Assembly: GCA_947642745.1 (NCBI GenBank)
Contig: CANRTU010000025.1
Coordinates: forward strand, 1-61,386
DNA: 61,386 nucleotides
From: an uncultured Eubacterium sp.
GTDB taxonomy: Bacteria; Bacillota; Clostridia; Lachnospirales; Lachnospiraceae
Direction: 5' to 3'
The notes beneath the pieces are model-generated. The model had not been told where the DNA came from. It made no database searches and saw nothing but the letters and a program-made list of their open reading frames with translations. This document shows positions 1 to 8,967 of the stretch, piece by piece (positions within the stretch are counted from its first letter, which is position 1; each line of letters begins with the position of its first letter). A program made the translations under genes and the position numbers.

Positions 1-54
1 CCTGCGGCCTCTGCGTCCCGAACGCAGCGCTCTACCAAACTGAGCCACGCATCG
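1..54 (-). tRNA. tRNA-Pro (anticodon CGG), cut by the window edge
   Basis: Read on the minus strand, the sequence begins CGATGCGTGG, followed by a D arm and an anticodon stem CTGCG/CGCAG closing the loop TTCGGGA. The anticodon is therefore CGG, reading the proline codon CCG. The T arm and 3' acceptor strand lie beyond position 1, so the gene is truncated by the window and not by mutation. Confidence 0.9.
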
Positions 55-381
55 AACAATTTTATACTGCTTTGCCGCAATCCCTGCGACTTATTAAGAA
101 TATCATAAATTGTTTTATTTGTCCAGCAAAAAATAAATTTTTTTACATAGTGTGGTTATAGCCGGGCAATGATAAATCAGAATCACAGGAATCTGTGTGT
201 TGCCGCAGGTTTTTTCTGTCATCTGCATTCGCCCTGACAGGTACAGCCCCGGCTGCGTATATGTCCGGAATTCAGGCCCGGTTATATGAGGGGGGAGTGC
301 CCGGCCGCAATATCCTGTCTGAATTCCGGTTATATATCCTGTCCGGGATCAGCCCTGCAGGAAGAATACGGGACCGGTTAT

Positions 382-1470
382 TTAACGTTTGATATCATAA
401 TTCATGTTCATCAGATTACGTATGCTTGTGACATCATCGGTAATATTGGCGTCGCCACGGATTGTATGTTTGATGGCGCTGCTTGCGACTGCGAAGTTAA
501 CAATATCCATCGGCTTGTAATCATGCATCATGGCATAGATCAGTCCGCTGGCAAAAGCATCCCCGCCGCCTACCCGGTCTAAAATATTAAAAGTAAACAG
601 CTTGCTTTCAAAGGTGTGGTTCTCATACCACAGGAACGCTTTCAGGCTGTTTTCGCTGCCGCTGTGGGCATAGCGTACATGGCGGGCGATACATTTAAGG
701 TTCGGGTATCTGGCCACAAATGCCTGGAAGATCTCATCTTCCTGTTCATAACTTGGCTGGAGCGGCACGCCGTCTTTGACATCTCCTTTGCTGTGGTCAT
801 TTTCGTCAACCCACAGATGGTAAGGCTCAATGCCCAGCAGTACGTCCACATATGGCAGACATTCTGTACAGAAATCCCTGGCTTCTTCCCAGGACCAGAG
901 CAGGCTGCGGAAATTGCCGTCGAAGCTGACCGTAATGCCTTTCTCTTTTGCTGTGTGCAGACAGTCCAGCGTCAGTTTCCGGCAGTTTTTGGAAAGGGCT
1001 GGCGTGATGCCGCTTAAATGCAGCCAGGTAAAGCCGTCCAGCAGTGCGTCAAGGTCCAGGGTATCGTAATCAAATTCTGCGATGGCACTGTTTTTTCTGT
1101 CATAAATCACTTTACTGGCACGTATGCCATAGCCGGTTTCCAGATAGTAACTGCCCAGCCGGTGGGTAGGAGTCTGCTGCGGCGTGCTTAAAATAACAGG
1201 AGTACAGTGGACGTCGTTGCTGCGAAGCATACGGATAGCGCTTTTTCCAAGACTGTTATTTGGGACCACGCTGAAAAAAGTGCTGTCAACGCCAAGGTTG
1301 GCAAGAGCCAGTGCGATATTGGCCTCGCTGCCGCCATAACTGGCTTCAAAACTGGTAGCCATACGGATTTTTTCGTAATTTGGCGGCGTCAGGCGCAGCA
1401 TGATTTCGCCAATTGTAATAAATTTATGTCCGCTGTCACTGTCTGGTAATAATGGATTCATGTGCTGCAT
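382..1470 (-). CDS. kdgK: PfkB-family sugar kinase, probable 2-dehydro-3-deoxygluconate (KDG) kinase, paralogue 1
   Basis: This 362-residue protein is a ribokinase/PfkB-fold kinase expected to phosphorylate KDG to KDPG in the cytoplasm, the step before KDPG aldolase. The C-terminal PfkB signature DRVGGGDAFASG with its catalytic Asp is intact, and the N-terminal GEIMLRLTPP and YGGSEANIALALANLG segments match the substrate-binding half of the family. The start is supported by AAAGGAGG just upstream. It is transcribed away from a second kinase of the same family at 2276-3373; the gap between them is occupied by repeats. The substrate is inferred from the neighbouring eda, uxaC and uxaB genes. 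Another 2-keto sugar acid kinase activity is possible, since the paralogue seems sufficient for KDG. Confidence 0.8.
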   Translation of the reverse strand: MQHMNPLLPDSDSGHKFITIGEIMLRLTPPNYEKIRMATSFEASYGGSEANIALALANLGVDSTFFSVVPNNSLGKSAIRMLRSNDVHCTPVILSTPQQTPTHRLGSYYLETGYGIRASKVIYDRKNSAIAEFDYDTLDLDALLDGFTWLHLSGITPALSKNCRKLTLDCLHTAKEKGITVSFDGNFRSLLWSWEEARDFCTECLPYVDVLLGIEPYHLWVDENDHSKGDVKDGVPLQPSYEQEDEIFQAFVARYPNLKCIARHVRYAHSGSENSLKAFLWYENHTFESKLFTFNILDRVGGGDAFASGLIYAMMHDYKPMDIVNFAVASSAIKHTIRGDANITDDVTSIRNLMNMNYDIKR

Positions 1471-1635
1471 AAAAAACCTCCTTTGAAATATGTGTGTAAA
1501 ATCTGATCATTCATAGTTAGATCATCAATAGTTATAAGTAAAAAATCCGGAAACTTTATATTATTTATTTTATGATACTCAGGAAGGTATTTCAACAAAA
1601 AAATGCAATATGCTGTCATACTGTTATTCTGGCGG

Positions 1636-2040
1636 TATCAGACATACATTCCGGAGGACTGTTCCCGGTTCGTGTGATGGTTACAGCAGATTCAGGTTAC
1701 ATAGCCCGATATACCTCAAGGGGTACGATGCATCATGCCTCTTTGGATAGCGTCCTTCATCTGGTACAAATTCCCGGCAAATTGTGTAATATATCATGCC
1801 CTTCAGGGTACATCTGACGGAAAGCATGTTTCAGACACGCTGGTCCCGGGACCAGTCAATACAGACCGCTCATTGCACTCCCACGGTTATGCTTCCGGAA
1901 CCGGGAATCAATCCCCAGCACACGTGAAGGCTGGTATGGCCGGCAGGGGTATGTGGATTCCCGGGCTGCGGTGCGACCGGAGCACACTGTATAGCATGGC
2001 ATAGCCGGGAATATCTGCCCGAAAGCTTTTTCAGACACGT
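1636..2040. repeat. Degenerate copies of dispersed inverted-terminal-repeat family A
   Basis: The gap between the divergent kinase genes contains two right-hand ends of repeat family A, each running from ATCTG..GAAAGC into TTTCAGACACG, ending near 1841 and near 2040. An internal module with TATCATGCCC followed by TTCAGGGTACATCTGAC precedes the first end, as in the copies at 22.0 and 56.3 kb. Left ends are too diverged to place exactly, so the left boundary is approximate. No gene is supported in 1483-2275. Confidence 0.6.
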
Positions 2041-2158
2041 TTATCGGAATAGTTCTGCGGAATATTCAAAATTGTAAGTGCTTTCCAGAGAAAACTTCCG
2101 AAAAAAAACAGGGGTAACGGGAAAATTATAAATATTCCATAAAAATTAAAAAAAAAGA

Positions 2159-2187
2159 TTGAGAATATTGCTACATCAAATTATAAT
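2159..2187 (+). promoter_or_regulatory. Sigma-A-type promoter for kdgK paralogue 2
   Basis: TTGAGA and TATAAT are separated by exactly 17 bases, about 90 bases upstream of the kinase start. The match is close to the housekeeping consensus. The downstream eda gene is 90 bases after the kinase and may share this transcript. Confidence 0.65.
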
Positions 2188-2275
2188 ATAAAGCAGGCAG
2201 TTTTTCAGAAACGCTGTCTGAAAAATAAAAAGTGACGGATCAGGAGAAGTCCGTAGAACAGGAGGGAATTTATAA

Positions 2276-3373
2276 ATGAATCTTAATTTAAGACCAGAAA
2301 GCAAATGTAAATTTGATGCGGTATCCTTAGGCGAGGTAATGCTGCGGCTGGATCCGGGCGAAGGGAGAATCCGTACGGCCAGATCTTTCCGTGCCTGGGA
2401 AGGCGGCGGGGAATATAATGTAATCCGTGGCCTTAGAAAATGCTTTAAGCTGAATACAGCGGTAATTACTGCGTTTGCCAATAATGAAGTGGGAATGCTT
2501 CTGGAAGATTTTATTAATCAGGGCGGAGTGGATACATCCCTGATCAAATGGATGGATACAGATGGCATCGGACGCATCTGCCGTAATGGTCTGAACTTTA
2601 CAGAACGTGGATTCGGTATCCGGGGTGCGGTGGGCTGTTCTGACCGGGCAAATACAGCCATTGCGAAAGCGACGCCGGAAGACTTTGACTTTGAATATAT
2701 TTTTGGCGAACTTGGCGTACGCTGGCTGCATACCGGCGGGATTTATGCGGCTTTATCAGAGCAGTCCTGCGAAACGGTACTGGCAGCCATTAAGACAGCC
2801 AAAAAGTACGGAACCGTAATTTCTTATGACCTGAACTACCGTCCGTCCATGTGGAGCGCCATTGGCGGACAGGCAAAAGCGCAGGAAGTTAATAAAGAAA
2901 TTGCGCAGTATGTGGATGTAATGATCGGAAATGAGGAAGACTTTACAGCGTGTCTTGGATTTGAAATTGAGGGAAATGATGAGAATCTGAAAACCCTGAA
3001 TCTGGACGGTTATAAAAAGATGATTAATGAAGCGGCAAAGACATATCCGAATTTCAAGGCCGTGGCAACTACACTGCGTCAGGTAAAGACAGCTACCGTG
3101 AATGACTGGAGCGCAATCTGCTGGGCAGATGGTGAAATATACAAGGCAAAAGATTATGACGGGCTGGAAATTATGGACCGTGTAGGCGGCGGCGATTCCT
3201 TTGCGTCCGGACTGGTGTACGGCCTGATGACTACCGGGGATGCCAGTCTGGCAGTTAATTACGGTGCGGCCCACGGTGCGCTTGCAATGACTACACCGGG
3301 CGATACGACCATGGCCAGCAGGAAAGAAGTAGAAGCTATTATGGGCGGCGCTGGCGCAAGGGTACAGAGATAA
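2276..3373 (+). CDS. kdgK: 2-dehydro-3-deoxygluconate (KDG) kinase, paralogue 2
   Basis: This 365-residue PfkB-family kinase is expected to make KDPG from KDG and ATP. It has the family start (SLGEVMLRLDPGEGRI), a GGGEYNV ligand segment and the catalytic signature DRVGGGDSFASG near the C terminus. GGAGGG sits 8-10 bases before the ATG. The next gene is KDPG aldolase on the same strand, which gives the kinase-aldolase order typical of uronate-degrading Clostridia and makes this the more secure KDG kinase of the pair. It is only moderately similar to the divergent kinase at 382-1470, so the two are not a recent duplication. Confidence 0.85.
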   Translation: MNLNLRPESKCKFDAVSLGEVMLRLDPGEGRIRTARSFRAWEGGGEYNVIRGLRKCFKLNTAVITAFANNEVGMLLEDFINQGGVDTSLIKWMDTDGIGRICRNGLNFTERGFGIRGAVGCSDRANTAIAKATPEDFDFEYIFGELGVRWLHTGGIYAALSEQSCETVLAAIKTAKKYGTVISYDLNYRPSMWSAIGGQAKAQEVNKEIAQYVDVMIGNEEDFTACLGFEIEGNDENLKTLNLDGYKKMINEAAKTYPNFKAVATTLRQVKTATVNDWSAICWADGEIYKAKDYDGLEIMDRVGGGDSFASGLVYGLMTTGDASLAVNYGAAHGALAMTTPGDTTMASRKEVEAIMGGAGARVQR

Positions 3374-3463
3374 CATCCGGTGATCAGGAACGCCACGGTG
3401 CATGGGAAACAGGTATAATGGATCTCATTGGTTTAAAATATGAATAAACAGGAGGAAGATAAC

Positions 3464-4093
3464 ATGAGTCATGTAATGGACAGCATGAAACAGTCGGTGA
3501 TCGTGCCGGTAGTAGTCATTGAGGATGCAAAAGATGCGGTGCCTGCGGCAAAAGCCCTGCTGGCAGGAGGAATTAACGTAATGGAAATTACACTGCGTAC
3601 AGCGGCGGCCCTTGAAAGTATCCGTAAAGTTGCCGCAGAGTGTCCGGATATGATTGTAGGCGTGGGAACAGCGCTGAATATTGATCAGGCGAAGGAAGCA
3701 GTAGAAGCCGGAGCGAAGTTTGTGGTATCTCCGGGCTTTGATGAAGAAATGGTGAAATGGTGCGTGGATAATCAGATCGACGTGGCTCCCGGCTGTGTAA
3801 CGCCTACTGAAATTATGGCTGCCCGCAAACTGGGATTAAGAGTCGTGAAATTCTTCCCGGCAAATGTATACGGCGGATTGAAAGCTATTACAAATCTTGC
3901 GGCGCCGTTTACGGACATGCAGTTTATCCCTACAGGCGGGGTAAACACAGAAAATATCGCTGAGTTTGTGGCAAATCCGGCTATCTTCGCTGTAGGTGGA
4001 AGCTGGGTATGTAAGAAATCCGATATTACAGAAGGTAACTTTGACAAGATCGCAGAACTTTGCAAAGAAGCCAGAACACAGGCAGGCGCCTGA
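3464..4093 (+). CDS. eda: KDPG/KHG aldolase (bifunctional 2-keto-3-deoxy-6-phosphogluconate aldolase)
   Basis: This 209-residue class I aldolase splits KDPG into pyruvate and glyceraldehyde 3-phosphate, the last step of hexuronate breakdown. The Schiff-base lysine lies in VVKFFPA, the catalytic glutamate in MEITLRT, and the phosphate-binding GGVNTEN and GGSW segments are present. The ATG at 3464 is chosen over an in-frame ATG at 3440 because AGGAGG lies directly before 3464, and the protein then begins as usual for the family. A strong terminator follows. Confidence 0.93.
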   Translation: MSHVMDSMKQSVIVPVVVIEDAKDAVPAAKALLAGGINVMEITLRTAAALESIRKVAAECPDMIVGVGTALNIDQAKEAVEAGAKFVVSPGFDEEMVKWCVDNQIDVAPGCVTPTEIMAARKLGLRVVKFFPANVYGGLKAITNLAAPFTDMQFIPTGGVNTENIAEFVANPAIFAVGGSWVCKKSDITEGNFDKIAELCKEARTQAGA

Positions 4094-4113
4094 GATATTA
4101 AATCAAAATCAAA

Positions 4114-4149
4114 GGAAGGAGCTTTCTGGTGAAAGCCCCTTCCTTTTTT
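4114..4149 (+). terminator. Rho-independent terminator after eda
   Basis: GGAAGGAGCTTTC pairs with GAAAGCCCCTTCC across a 4-base loop, followed by six T. It also separates eda from the convergent uxaC gene. Confidence 0.9.
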
Positions 4150-4200
4150 GGGTTTACAGGAAAGATGATCCAGTAAGTCTGTTATAGAATTATACTTTGA

Positions 4201-5619
4201 TTATTCACATGGTTTTAAGTCAAAACCAAAATATCTGATAGCGTTGTTGTAGCAGATACCTTTAATAATTTCTGAAAGAGTATCGAAATCAGCCGGATAT
4301 TCTCCGTTTTCTACCCAGGCGCCAACCAGGTCACAAAGGATCCGGCGGAAATAATCATGTCTTGTATAAGACAGAAAACTTCTGGAATCTGTAAGCATAC
4401 CTACAAACCCGGATAAATTTCCAAGGTTTGCAAGGGAAATCATCTGATCCTGCATACCGGTCTTGTGATCATTAAACCACCATGCGGAACCCTGCTGGAT
4501 TTTTGCCACTGCTGTATCATCCTGGAAACATCCCAGAATGGTGCCGATTGCCTGATTGTCATTTGGATTCAGGCTGTAAATAATCGTTTTAGGCAGCGCA
4601 TCCGTAAGGGCAAGCGCATTGAGGTAATTGGCGATTTCAGAAGACGGCGCATAGTTATTGATGCAGTCGAAGCCGGTATCCGGACCCAGTTTCTCAAACC
4701 GTGGCGTGTTGTTGTCACGTTTCACACCGTAATGAAGCTGCATAACCCAGTTGCGTTTTGCATATTCCTGTCCAAGAAATACCATAAATGCGGTTTTGAA
4801 TTTCAGTTCTTCTTCTCTTGTGACGCTGTTTCCTGCCAGACGTTTTGCGAAGACAGATTCAATTTCCTCTGGTGTAGAAGGTGCGTACATGACGTACTCC
4901 AGGCCGTGGTCGGAAACAGAGCAGCCCATGGACGCAAAGAAATCCATGCGCAGGGATAATGCCCTGCATAAGTCTGCAAAGGTGTTGATTGTTACGCCGG
5001 AAACATCAGCAAGTGTGGAAAGATAGCTGGTATAGTCCGGTTTTTCAATGTTCATGGCTTTGTCCGGACGCCATGCGGGAAGCACCTGTACGTCGAAGCT
5101 GTCGTCTTCCGCTATTTTTTTATGCCACTCGAGGGAATCCACCGGATCATCTGTTGTGCATATCAACGTTACATTTGATTGTTTAATCAGGTTGCGGACG
5201 GACATGGATGGATCGGCCAGCTTTTTGTTGCACAGATCCCAGACTTCTTCCGCTGTGTTCTTGTTTAATACGCCATGGTAATCAAAATACTTCTGCAGCT
5301 CCAGATGAGACCAGTGGAACAGTGGATTGCCAATAGCTTTGCCAAGACATTCCGCCCACTTTAAGAACTTTTCCTTGTCCGGTGCGTCGCCGGTAATGTA
5401 TCGTTCTTCCACGCCGCAGGAACGGATAAAACGCCATTTGTAATGGTCGCCGCCCAGCCAGACTTCAGTAATATTTTTGAACTGACGGTCTTCGTAAATT
5501 TCCTTTGGATTAATGTGACAGTGATAATCCAGCACCGGAGTATCCGCCGCATTATCAGCGTACAGCTTCTGTGCAGTCTCAGTGGAGAGTAGAAAGTTTT
5601 TGTCCATGAATTGTTTCAT
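4201..5619 (-). CDS. uxaC: Glucuronate/galacturonate isomerase (uronate isomerase)
   Basis: This 472-residue cytoplasmic enzyme converts D-glucuronate to D-fructuronate and D-galacturonate to D-tagaturonate, the entry step of the isomerase pathway. The N-terminal PVLDYHCHINPKEIYEDRQF contains the metal-binding HxH of the amidohydrolase-like fold, and SWWFNDHKTGMQDQMISLANLG and MLTDSRSFLSYTRHDYFRR are family hallmarks. Length is normal. AAGGGGG precedes the ATG. It is convergent with eda. Together with uxaB, the kinases and eda it covers most of the pathway; altronate and mannonate dehydratases are not in the window. Confidence 0.95.
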   Translation of the reverse strand: MKQFMDKNFLLSTETAQKLYADNAADTPVLDYHCHINPKEIYEDRQFKNITEVWLGGDHYKWRFIRSCGVEERYITGDAPDKEKFLKWAECLGKAIGNPLFHWSHLELQKYFDYHGVLNKNTAEEVWDLCNKKLADPSMSVRNLIKQSNVTLICTTDDPVDSLEWHKKIAEDDSFDVQVLPAWRPDKAMNIEKPDYTSYLSTLADVSGVTINTFADLCRALSLRMDFFASMGCSVSDHGLEYVMYAPSTPEEIESVFAKRLAGNSVTREEELKFKTAFMVFLGQEYAKRNWVMQLHYGVKRDNNTPRFEKLGPDTGFDCINNYAPSSEIANYLNALALTDALPKTIIYSLNPNDNQAIGTILGCFQDDTAVAKIQQGSAWWFNDHKTGMQDQMISLANLGNLSGFVGMLTDSRSFLSYTRHDYFRRILCDLVGAWVENGEYPADFDTLSEIIKGICYNNAIRYFGFDLKPCE

Positions 5620-5919
5620 AGTGTATGATCCCCCTTTTCTTCATATAGAAATTGTATTTATAGAAAAGCACTGCAGGAGCCTGATCATTCCATACAGGGC
5701 ATTCTGTTGCGTGATCTGTTTAAAAACGTGTAGTGCTTCGCTGGCTGGCCTGCCGGAAATAATCGTCTGATCTGGTATGTTTTCGCCATCTGCTGCCCGC
5801 AGCGGTGTCTGAACCGGATGCAGGATCAGTGACTCCGGACGATTGTCCGCCGGACTAAGCTGTGGATTGTAACTTTACCATGGCGTGCTGAAATTTTTTC
5901 AGTTTGCGCACGGATTATC

Positions 5920-6092
5920 AGAGTATGTCTTTAAGATCATTCCAGTGATCTGCATCCGCTATTTTGTACACTGAGTGCATGATAGAAGATTTATCCCGGA
6001 TCTGGTTCGTGCAGCCGGCCAGAACCAGTGAATTAAGGAAAACTTCCTGCAAAGTGAAAAGTACATTTCACAGTAAGCATTTTTAGACACGC
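5920..6092. repeat. Repeat family A, copy 5920-6092
   Basis: It begins AGAGTATGTCTTTAAGATCATTCC and ends GCATTTTTAGACACGCT, recognisable as the left and right ends of family A. Its middle has diverged. Confidence 0.75.
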
Positions 6093-6095
6093 TTC

Positions 6096-6345
6096 AGAGC
6101 GTGTCTTTAAAATCATTCATGCCAACTGCGGTTTCCCACGTTACGTGGTATTAGCGCCGGATTCAGGTTACAAATCCGCTGTACCGGCCTCTTGTGGTAC
6201 ATTGTGCCCTTGTGGTACATTGTGCCCCTGCGTAATATCGTGCCTTTTTTGGCAGGTGCCTTTCATCGGGTATAAGTTTCCCACACCATGCCTGTCAGAG
6301 TACAAATTGAGTGGTACATCTGACAAACGGTATTTTCAGATATGA
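6096..6345. repeat. Repeat family A, copy 6096-6345, head to tail with the previous copy
   Basis: It begins AGAGCGTGTCTTTAAAATCATTC only four bases after the previous copy ends, and closes with GTACATCTGACAAACGGTATTTTCAGATATG. Inside, TTGTGGTACATTGTGCCC is repeated twice in tandem. Confidence 0.75.
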
Positions 6346-6511
6346 TCTGGTGGGTTTGCATGAAAATAACCGCACTATGGTTTGAATTATTATACATTAT
6401 GACAAAACAGATTGCAAGATAAAATTTGCTGGCTTATATGTATTTAATATAGAAAAGCTAAATTATAAAAGAAATATTTGTAATATATATCTTCTTTTAT
6501 TAAAATACATA

Positions 6512-6540
6512 TTGACTAATTGGCATAATTATGGTAAAAA
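6512..6540 (+). promoter_or_regulatory. Possible promoter for uxaB
   Basis: TTGACT and TAAAAA are 17 bases apart in an AT-rich stretch. A 12-base palindrome follows immediately, as expected for an operator at the transcription start. It lies almost 570 bases before uxaB with a repeat copy between, so the link to uxaB is inference. Confidence 0.4.
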
Positions 6541-6547
6541 TGTTAAA

Positions 6548-6561
6548 AGTAAACGCTTACA
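6548..6561. promoter_or_regulatory. LacI/CcpA-type operator (cre-like palindrome)
   Basis: AGTAAACGCTTACA contains the palindrome GTAAACGCTTAC. It matches the catabolite-responsive element pattern TGWNANCGNTNNCA except at the first base. It lies 7 bases after the -10 of the possible promoter, a position where binding would block initiation or elongation. Confidence 0.5.
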
Positions 6562-6586
6562 TATAGTAAATTGTATAAAAATATAT

Positions 6587-6800
6587 CAGAGCGTATCTCA
6601 CAATCCATTTCCGGGATCTGTATTTTCCGGTTCAGACAGCTTATATCCTGTATCTGGGAACTGGCTGGCATATTCTTGTGCTTTGCGTCCGCACTGTGTA
6701 TATTTTGGGTTAATTTATACAGAGCGGGATGTGCATCCAGGCAGAGCGATGTATCATTGACTGAGGGTGCATTTCAGGAAAACGTATTTCAGATAATAAT
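6587..6800. repeat. Repeat family A, degenerate copy between operator and uxaB
   Basis: The left end CAGAGCGTATCTCACAATCC followed by ATTTCCGGGATCTG and the right end ACGTATTTCAGATA are recognisable variants of the family ends. The interior is diverged. Confidence 0.6.
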
Positions 6801-7108
6801 CTTCCGGAAGTTTTACCAGAAAAGAAAATCCATACAAGTGGAGTCCGTGATACCGGGCAGAGGATTCCGGAAGACTGTTACATATAACAGATGGCAGAGC
6901 TGCGGGGTACTGCCTGTTTGTGGAAAGGATACAGGTACTGGGAAAGCTGCGTTCGTTACAGGGTGCGGGATGAATTTTTTAAAATAATAGTACAATATTC
7001 CGGATATTGGAAATTCAGACTGATTGACATATGATTCAGAAGAGGGCGGAAAGCTGCATCCGTGCGGCAAAAGCTGAAGCAGAAAGGGAAGAAAGGAAAA
7101 CTTGCGTT

Positions 7109-8572
7109 ATGGAACTTTTAAACAGACAAAAAACAGGGAAAAAGGAACGGCCGGTAAAGGTCCTGCAGTTTGGGGAAGGTAACTTTCTAAGGGCATTTAT
7201 GGATTATATGATTGACATTGCCAATGAACGGGGCGAATTCAATGGAGATATTGTTCTGGTCAAACCGATAGAGGCCGGATCACTGGAGTCTTTTCATGAA
7301 CAGGAGTGTCAGTATACGGTACAGTTAAGGGGACTTGCAGACGGTGAGCCTAAGAAATTTAACCGTGTGGTAACAAGTGTGGCTGATGCGGTGGACGCTT
7401 ACGGAGAATATGAAAAATATGCGCAGTTCGCAAAACTGGATTCGCTGCGTTTTATTGTATCCAATACGACAGAAGCGGGAATTGTATATGATAGTACGGA
7501 CAGAATGGATTTTTGTCCGCCAAAGTCATTTCCGGGAAAACTGACAAAGTTTTTATATGAAAGATATCAGCATTACAAGGGAGCGGCGGATAAAGGTCTG
7601 ATAATGCTTCCGGTGGAACTGCTTGACGATAACGGAGCCAGATTAAAGGAATGCGTTCTGAAACTAACGGAACAGTGGGGACTGGAAGATGCGTTTGTAA
7701 CATGGATCAATGATGCGTGTGTATTTACTTCCACCCTGGCGGACCGTATCGTAGCGGGATGTCCAAAAGATGAGATACAGCAGCTTTGTGAAGAACTGGG
7801 GTATCAGGATCATCTGATTGTTACCGCTGAGCCGTTTGCCCTGTGGGTCATTGAGAGTTCCAGGGATTTAAGCGATGAGTTTCCGCTGCCAAGAGCCGGT
7901 CTTCCGGTGGTGTTTACAGATAATCAGAAACCATATAAACTGAGAAAAGTACGCATTTTAAACGGAGCCCACACGTCTTTTGTTATGGCGTCTTATCTGG
8001 CTGGCAACGACAATGTGCTGGAATCCATGAAAGATCCGCTGATTCTGGATTTTATAAAGGGTACTATTTTTGATGAGATTATTCCGACGCTGGCGTTGCC
8101 AAAACAGGGGCTGCTGGAATTTGCGGATGCTGTGCTGGCCAGATTTAACAATCCGTTTGTAAAACACGGGCACCTTTCCATTTCAGTAAATTCAGTGTCA
8201 AAGTGGCGGGCAAGGTGTATGCAGAGCTTTCTGGATTATATGGAAAAACACGGCAGCGTGCCACGGCGCCTGGCGTTTTCACTGGCGTCGCTGATGGCTT
8301 TTTATACAGGATCGCTGACAGGTGAGAGGGAACTGACCGGACATCGTGGCAGCGAATCTTATAAAGTTGTGGATGATGTGGACGTACTGGAATTTTTTGC
8401 GGCAAACAGCGGGAAAGAAACGGATGAATATGTCCGCACAGTGCTTGGCAATACATCGTTCTGGGGTGTGGATCTGGGTGCGGAGCCGGAAGCGGAGAAA
8501 ATGGTTGCTTCCTGTCTGAAAGATATCCGTGAACTGGGTATGCGGGGAGCGCTGGAAAAGAATTTTACATAA
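7109..8572 (+). CDS. uxaB: Tagaturonate reductase / altronate oxidoreductase
   Basis: This 487-residue protein belongs to the mannitol dehydrogenase family and reduces D-tagaturonate to D-altronate with NADH. The N-terminal VKVLQFGEGNFLRAF is the nucleotide-binding signature of UxaB. LRKVRILNGAHTSFVMASYLAG matches the catalytic region, including the conserved RxLNGxH context. The ATG at 7109 is preferred over an in-frame ATG at 7031 because the family begins close to this point and a GAAAGG site precedes it; the extra 26 residues would be Lys/Glu/Ala-rich and unlike the family. A fructuronate reductase (uxuB) role is less likely from the N-terminal motif. Confidence 0.88.
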   Translation: MELLNRQKTGKKERPVKVLQFGEGNFLRAFMDYMIDIANERGEFNGDIVLVKPIEAGSLESFHEQECQYTVQLRGLADGEPKKFNRVVTSVADAVDAYGEYEKYAQFAKLDSLRFIVSNTTEAGIVYDSTDRMDFCPPKSFPGKLTKFLYERYQHYKGAADKGLIMLPVELLDDNGARLKECVLKLTEQWGLEDAFVTWINDACVFTSTLADRIVAGCPKDEIQQLCEELGYQDHLIVTAEPFALWVIESSRDLSDEFPLPRAGLPVVFTDNQKPYKLRKVRILNGAHTSFVMASYLAGNDNVLESMKDPLILDFIKGTIFDEIIPTLALPKQGLLEFADAVLARFNNPFVKHGHLSISVNSVSKWRARCMQSFLDYMEKHGSVPRRLAFSLASLMAFYTGSLTGERELTGHRGSESYKVVDDVDVLEFFAANSGKETDEYVRTVLGNTSFWGVDLGAEPEAEKMVASCLKDIRELGMRGALEKNFT

Positions 8573-8710
8573 TGACGGATGCTATGATTCCTGTGGCGCG
8601 GATACAGGTAACATATTTGTAATATATGATTAGTTTCAGGTTCCGGAGAGGATATCCGGCTGACAGATGAAAATTGTGGCCGGGTTTACTGATTTACAGG
8701 AACAGGCAGT

Positions 8711-8820
8711 TAAAAAAGGAGCTGTTACATTAAGAACCGGAGATACAGGGCAGGGTATTGTCTGAATAAAAATACCCACATACTGTATGGAGGGTTCTTA
8801 TTGTGACAGCTTCTTTATAA
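8711..8820. repeat. Long imperfect inverted repeat, ~49-base arms
   Basis: Bases 8711-8759 pair imperfectly with 8771-8820 around an 11-base loop. The best matched blocks are GCTGTTACATTAAGAACC against GGTTCTTATTGTGACAGC, and GGGTATT against AATACCC. It is longer than an ordinary terminator and unrelated to families A and B. Confidence 0.6.
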
Positions 8821-8824
8821 TTTG

Positions 8825-8853
8825 TTGCAAAATAATTACGTTTCTGTTATATT
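8825..8853 (+). promoter_or_regulatory. Sigma-A-type promoter for the PBP gene
   Basis: TTGCAA and TATATT are separated by 17 bases, about 115 bases before the coding start. Confidence 0.6.
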
Positions 8854-8967
8854 ATAGTAAAACTTAACGGAATTAATCAGAATCTGGTAATTGGACAAAC
8901 TGATAAAAGTGAGAAATATCAAAGAACTGTACAATAACAGGTCAGGGCTGTATGCAGGAGGGCTTAC

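Larger units (their letters stand above)
5620..7108. other. 1.5 kb gene-free gap between uxaC and uxaB
   Basis: Open frames here are short and none looks like a protein. The first ~300 bases hold nothing I recognise. From 5920 to about 6800 there are three degenerate copies of repeat family A, and a promoter/operator pair lies at 6512-6561. The last 300 bases before uxaB hold only its ribosome site. Confidence 0.7.
8573..8967. other. Intergenic region between uxaB and the PBP gene
   Basis: No gene is supported. It contains a long imperfect inverted repeat (8711-8820) and a sigma-A promoter (8825-8853) serving the penicillin-binding protein. Confidence 0.7.

Noticed and set aside
1..54. tRNA-Pro as a pseudogene
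   Set aside because: The missing part lies outside the window; the visible stems are intact.
7031..7108. N-terminal extension of UxaB from an upstream ATG
   Set aside because: The extra residues are unlike the family and a ribosome site fits the ATG at 7109.
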